Origin: GCA-003244245 sp046262495
GTDB taxonomy: Bacteria; Actinomycetota; Actinomycetes; Mycobacteriales; Pseudonocardiaceae
DNA length: 7,987 nucleotides
Reading direction: 5' to 3'
NCBI GenBank assembly: GCA_046262495.1
Contig: JBHEMR010000183.1
Coordinates: 1-7,987, forward strand
The notes under the pieces are model-generated. The model made no database searches, was not told the DNA's origin, and saw only the letters and a list, made by a program, of their open reading frames with translations. How positions within the stretch are numbered: position 1 is the stretch's first letter; the number at the start of each line of letters is the position of its first letter. Shown here in pieces: positions 6,402 through 7,987 of the stretch. A program made the translations under genes and the position numbers.

Positions 6402-7856
6402 TCAGGCTCGGGGTGCTACCTGGAAGACCGGGACGCAGGTTCCACCGGCGCTGACGTTGATCAGCGCGGTCGGGGATAGTCGACAGATGCAGCCGTGGGT
6501 CGTGGAAGCGAACAGGAACGGGTCAGTGCTTTCGTAGTAGGTCTCGAGGCGCAGGTCGTCGTCTGCCCACGTGGGGTAACTGGCCGTGGGGATCGAGATG
6601 CGCTCTTGGATGACGTGCGGATCGTTCATTGCATGAGACAGTGCCGTGTGCCAGTCCTCGTCGCTGGTTTGCCAGCCGCAGACGATGCCATGGCCGCCAT
6701 AGTCGTCATTGGGTTTGAGGACGAGGCTTTCGCGGTGGGCGCGGGCGAAGGCCGACAGGTCAATCTCTTCCCCGCGGTAGGTGGTCGGTCCGGGGCGTAC
6801 CAGCCGCGTCCACGGTAAGTGCTGCTGAGCGGCGGCCGCCTCCTGCGGCGAGAGGATGACACTGGTGTGGGGATCGGCGAACAAGGTTAAGGCGGATTTC
6901 TTGGTGGCTAGCTGACTGGTGAAGGAATTCACCATGACGCAGGCGCCGACGGACCAGGCCCGAGGCAGGGGATGGTCGGTGAAGGCGGGGCCGTAGCGGG
7001 ACAACAGATCATTGATGAGAGCGCGCCGGTGAACGACGGTAATCGGATGCCGATGCCCATCGGCATCGTGGGTATACAGATGGCGATGCGTGGAGTCGTA
7101 GTGCAGATCGTCAGTGGAGCAGATCACCGCGGGCAGTCCTTGGCGGTGCAGCTCGGCTAGCAGCATGTTGAACTCCCAGCTGAACCTCGACTCCCCGCAC
7201 TCCACGATGGCGACATAGGGCCCGTCGCCAGGCATGCCACCGGTGGTCCACGCGCGAGTGAGGTTCTCGACGATCTGCTGGCGGGCCGAGCTGGCCTGCA
7301 CCTGGTAGTCGCTGGAGAAGGCCTGCATTGCTGGGGTGGCCGCGAAGATCTCAGCGAGCGCTTCCTGAGTGAGTGTGCCCGCTGGGGAATCGGGATTGAA
7401 CTCCACGAAGACCAGCCGGTCGGTGGTGAGAAAGCCGTCGAGTCTGGAGTGTGGGCTGTCCCCATCCGTGGGCGGGGCCATCGCGGCCAGGGCTGTTTCC
7501 ACCGGGGTCAAGGCTAAGATCTCGCGCACATGGTCGCCGACTTCGCCGTCGTCCAGCGCATACCCGACCAGCCGCTGAAGCGCGCCAGCCAGCAGCGAAC
7601 CGGCCGCGCACACCCGGGCGTGGTCGGTGCCGCTGATCAGCCGCGGACGCAGCACCTGTGTTAGAGGCCATCCTTGCACCTGCAGACCGACGGCACACTG
7701 TTCACGCATAAGCAGCCGCCGGGTGGCCTCTGCGATGTCCTGCTTCCCCAGGATCTGATGAAACCGGTCAATCGCCGCCTGAGTGGTATCCGGCTCTGCA
7801 CTACCCGCCATGACCTGGTCACCGTCGATCTGGTCACTGTTGTCGGGAACGATCAT
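6402..7856 (-). CDS. Circularly permuted ATP-grasp-like protein, substrate unknown
   Basis: A 484-residue protein from the chosen ATG, resembling the circularly permuted ATP-grasp group (relatives of glutathionylspermidine synthase), which form amide or peptide bonds via acyl phosphates. Visible pieces are V-F-V-E-F-N-P-D-S-P-A-G (149-160), the basic-nucleotide-loop-like L-V-L-K-P-N-D-D-Y-G-G-H-G (378-390), the hinge V-I-Q-E-R-I (415-420), a likely metal-site region D-D-D-L-R-L-E-T (432-439) and N-V-S-A-G-G-T-C-V-P-V-F (467-478). No signal peptide or membrane helix is seen, so it should be cytosolic. No partner enzyme (alpha-E protein, transglutaminase or amidase) lies in the window. The start is uncertain: GTG 7925 keeps a low-complexity 23-residue leader, ATG 7811 is another option, and no start has a good Shine-Dalgarno. 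Family assignment rests on motifs; the acceptor and donor substrates cannot be read from sequence. Confidence 0.78.
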   Translation of the reverse strand: MIVPDNSDQIDGDQVMAGSAEPDTTQAAIDRFHQILGKQDIAEATRRLLMREQCAVGLQVQGWPLTQVLRPRLISGTDHARVCAAGSLLAGALQRLVGYALDDGEVGDHVREILALTPVETALAAMAPPTDGDSPHSRLDGFLTTDRLVFVEFNPDSPAGTLTQEALAEIFAATPAMQAFSSDYQVQASSARQQIVENLTRAWTTGGMPGDGPYVAIVECGESRFSWEFNMLLAELHRQGLPAVICSTDDLHYDSTHRHLYTHDADGHRHPITVVHRRALINDLLSRYGPAFTDHPLPRAWSVGACVMVNSFTSQLATKKSALTLFADPHTSVILSPQEAAAAQQHLPWTRLVRPGPTTYRGEEIDLSAFARAHRESLVLKPNDDYGGHGIVCGWQTSDEDWHTALSHAMNDPHVIQERISIPTASYPTWADDDLRLETYYESTDPFLFASTTHGCICRLSPTALINVSAGGTCVPVFQVAPRA

Positions 7857-7987
7857 CACTGGCCCCGTGCTCGGTAGTCGAAGTGGAGGTGCAGACGAAG
7901 CGCCGCTCCATGACGCGCGATTCACGAGTATCGGCCCCGTGTCAACGGCAGCCGAATCTGACTTCTGGCGGCGATGCCGCGCGGGGC

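Noticed and set aside
7940..7945. Perfect TTGACA -35-like hexamer upstream of the ATP-grasp gene (minus strand)
   Set aside because: At 16-18 nt spacing the -10 position reads like AATCGC, which does not resemble TANNNT, so I do not call a promoter.

Overview
This is a GC-rich window that reads like a mycobacterial chromosome (Mycobacterium/Mycolicibacterium or a close relative in Mycobacteriales). The basis is the malic enzyme, which resembles mycobacterial Mez, a near-perfect SigF-type promoter, a GadB remnant with mycobacterial-type N-terminal wording, and the codon bias. The species is not determined.

Layout. (1) Positions 1-1677, minus strand: an NAD(P)-dependent malic enzyme that runs off the left edge, probably lacking only its extreme C-terminus. 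(2) 1805-2338, minus: a small lipoprotein with an HNH-nuclease-like motif, starting at TTG and preceded by a candidate SigF promoter (2385-2409). (3) 2447-4255, minus: a complete family-15 glycoside hydrolase (glucoamylase/trehalase type). (4) 4391-4958, plus: a decayed glutamate decarboxylase gene (gadB). It keeps the N-terminal and C-terminal parts, has lost the PLP-lysine core, and carries at least one further frameshift. (5) 5180-5991, plus: a two-gene unit with a 4-base ATGA overlap, encoding a holin-III-like two-helix membrane protein and a DUF3618 membrane-anchored helical protein. (6) 6169-6348, plus: a 59-residue DUF1059 protein with a Cys2His2-like metal-site pattern. (7) 6402-7856, minus: an orphan circularly permuted ATP-grasp-like ligase, convergent with the DUF1059 gene across a short hairpin.

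How the genes fit together. The malic enzyme and GH15 are central and storage-carbon enzymes. The holin-like/DUF3618 pair and the DUF1059 protein are small proteins of a kind often found among general-stress genes, and the GadB relic would once have contributed to acid tolerance. With the SigF-type promoter, the region looks like an accessory stress/stationary-phase neighbourhood, not one dedicated pathway. That reading is inference from gene types and one promoter motif. No phage, transposase, CRISPR, tRNA or rRNA was seen. I did not find a clear previously undescribed multi-gene system. The least understood pieces are the exported HNH-like lipoprotein and the ATP-grasp protein without partners.
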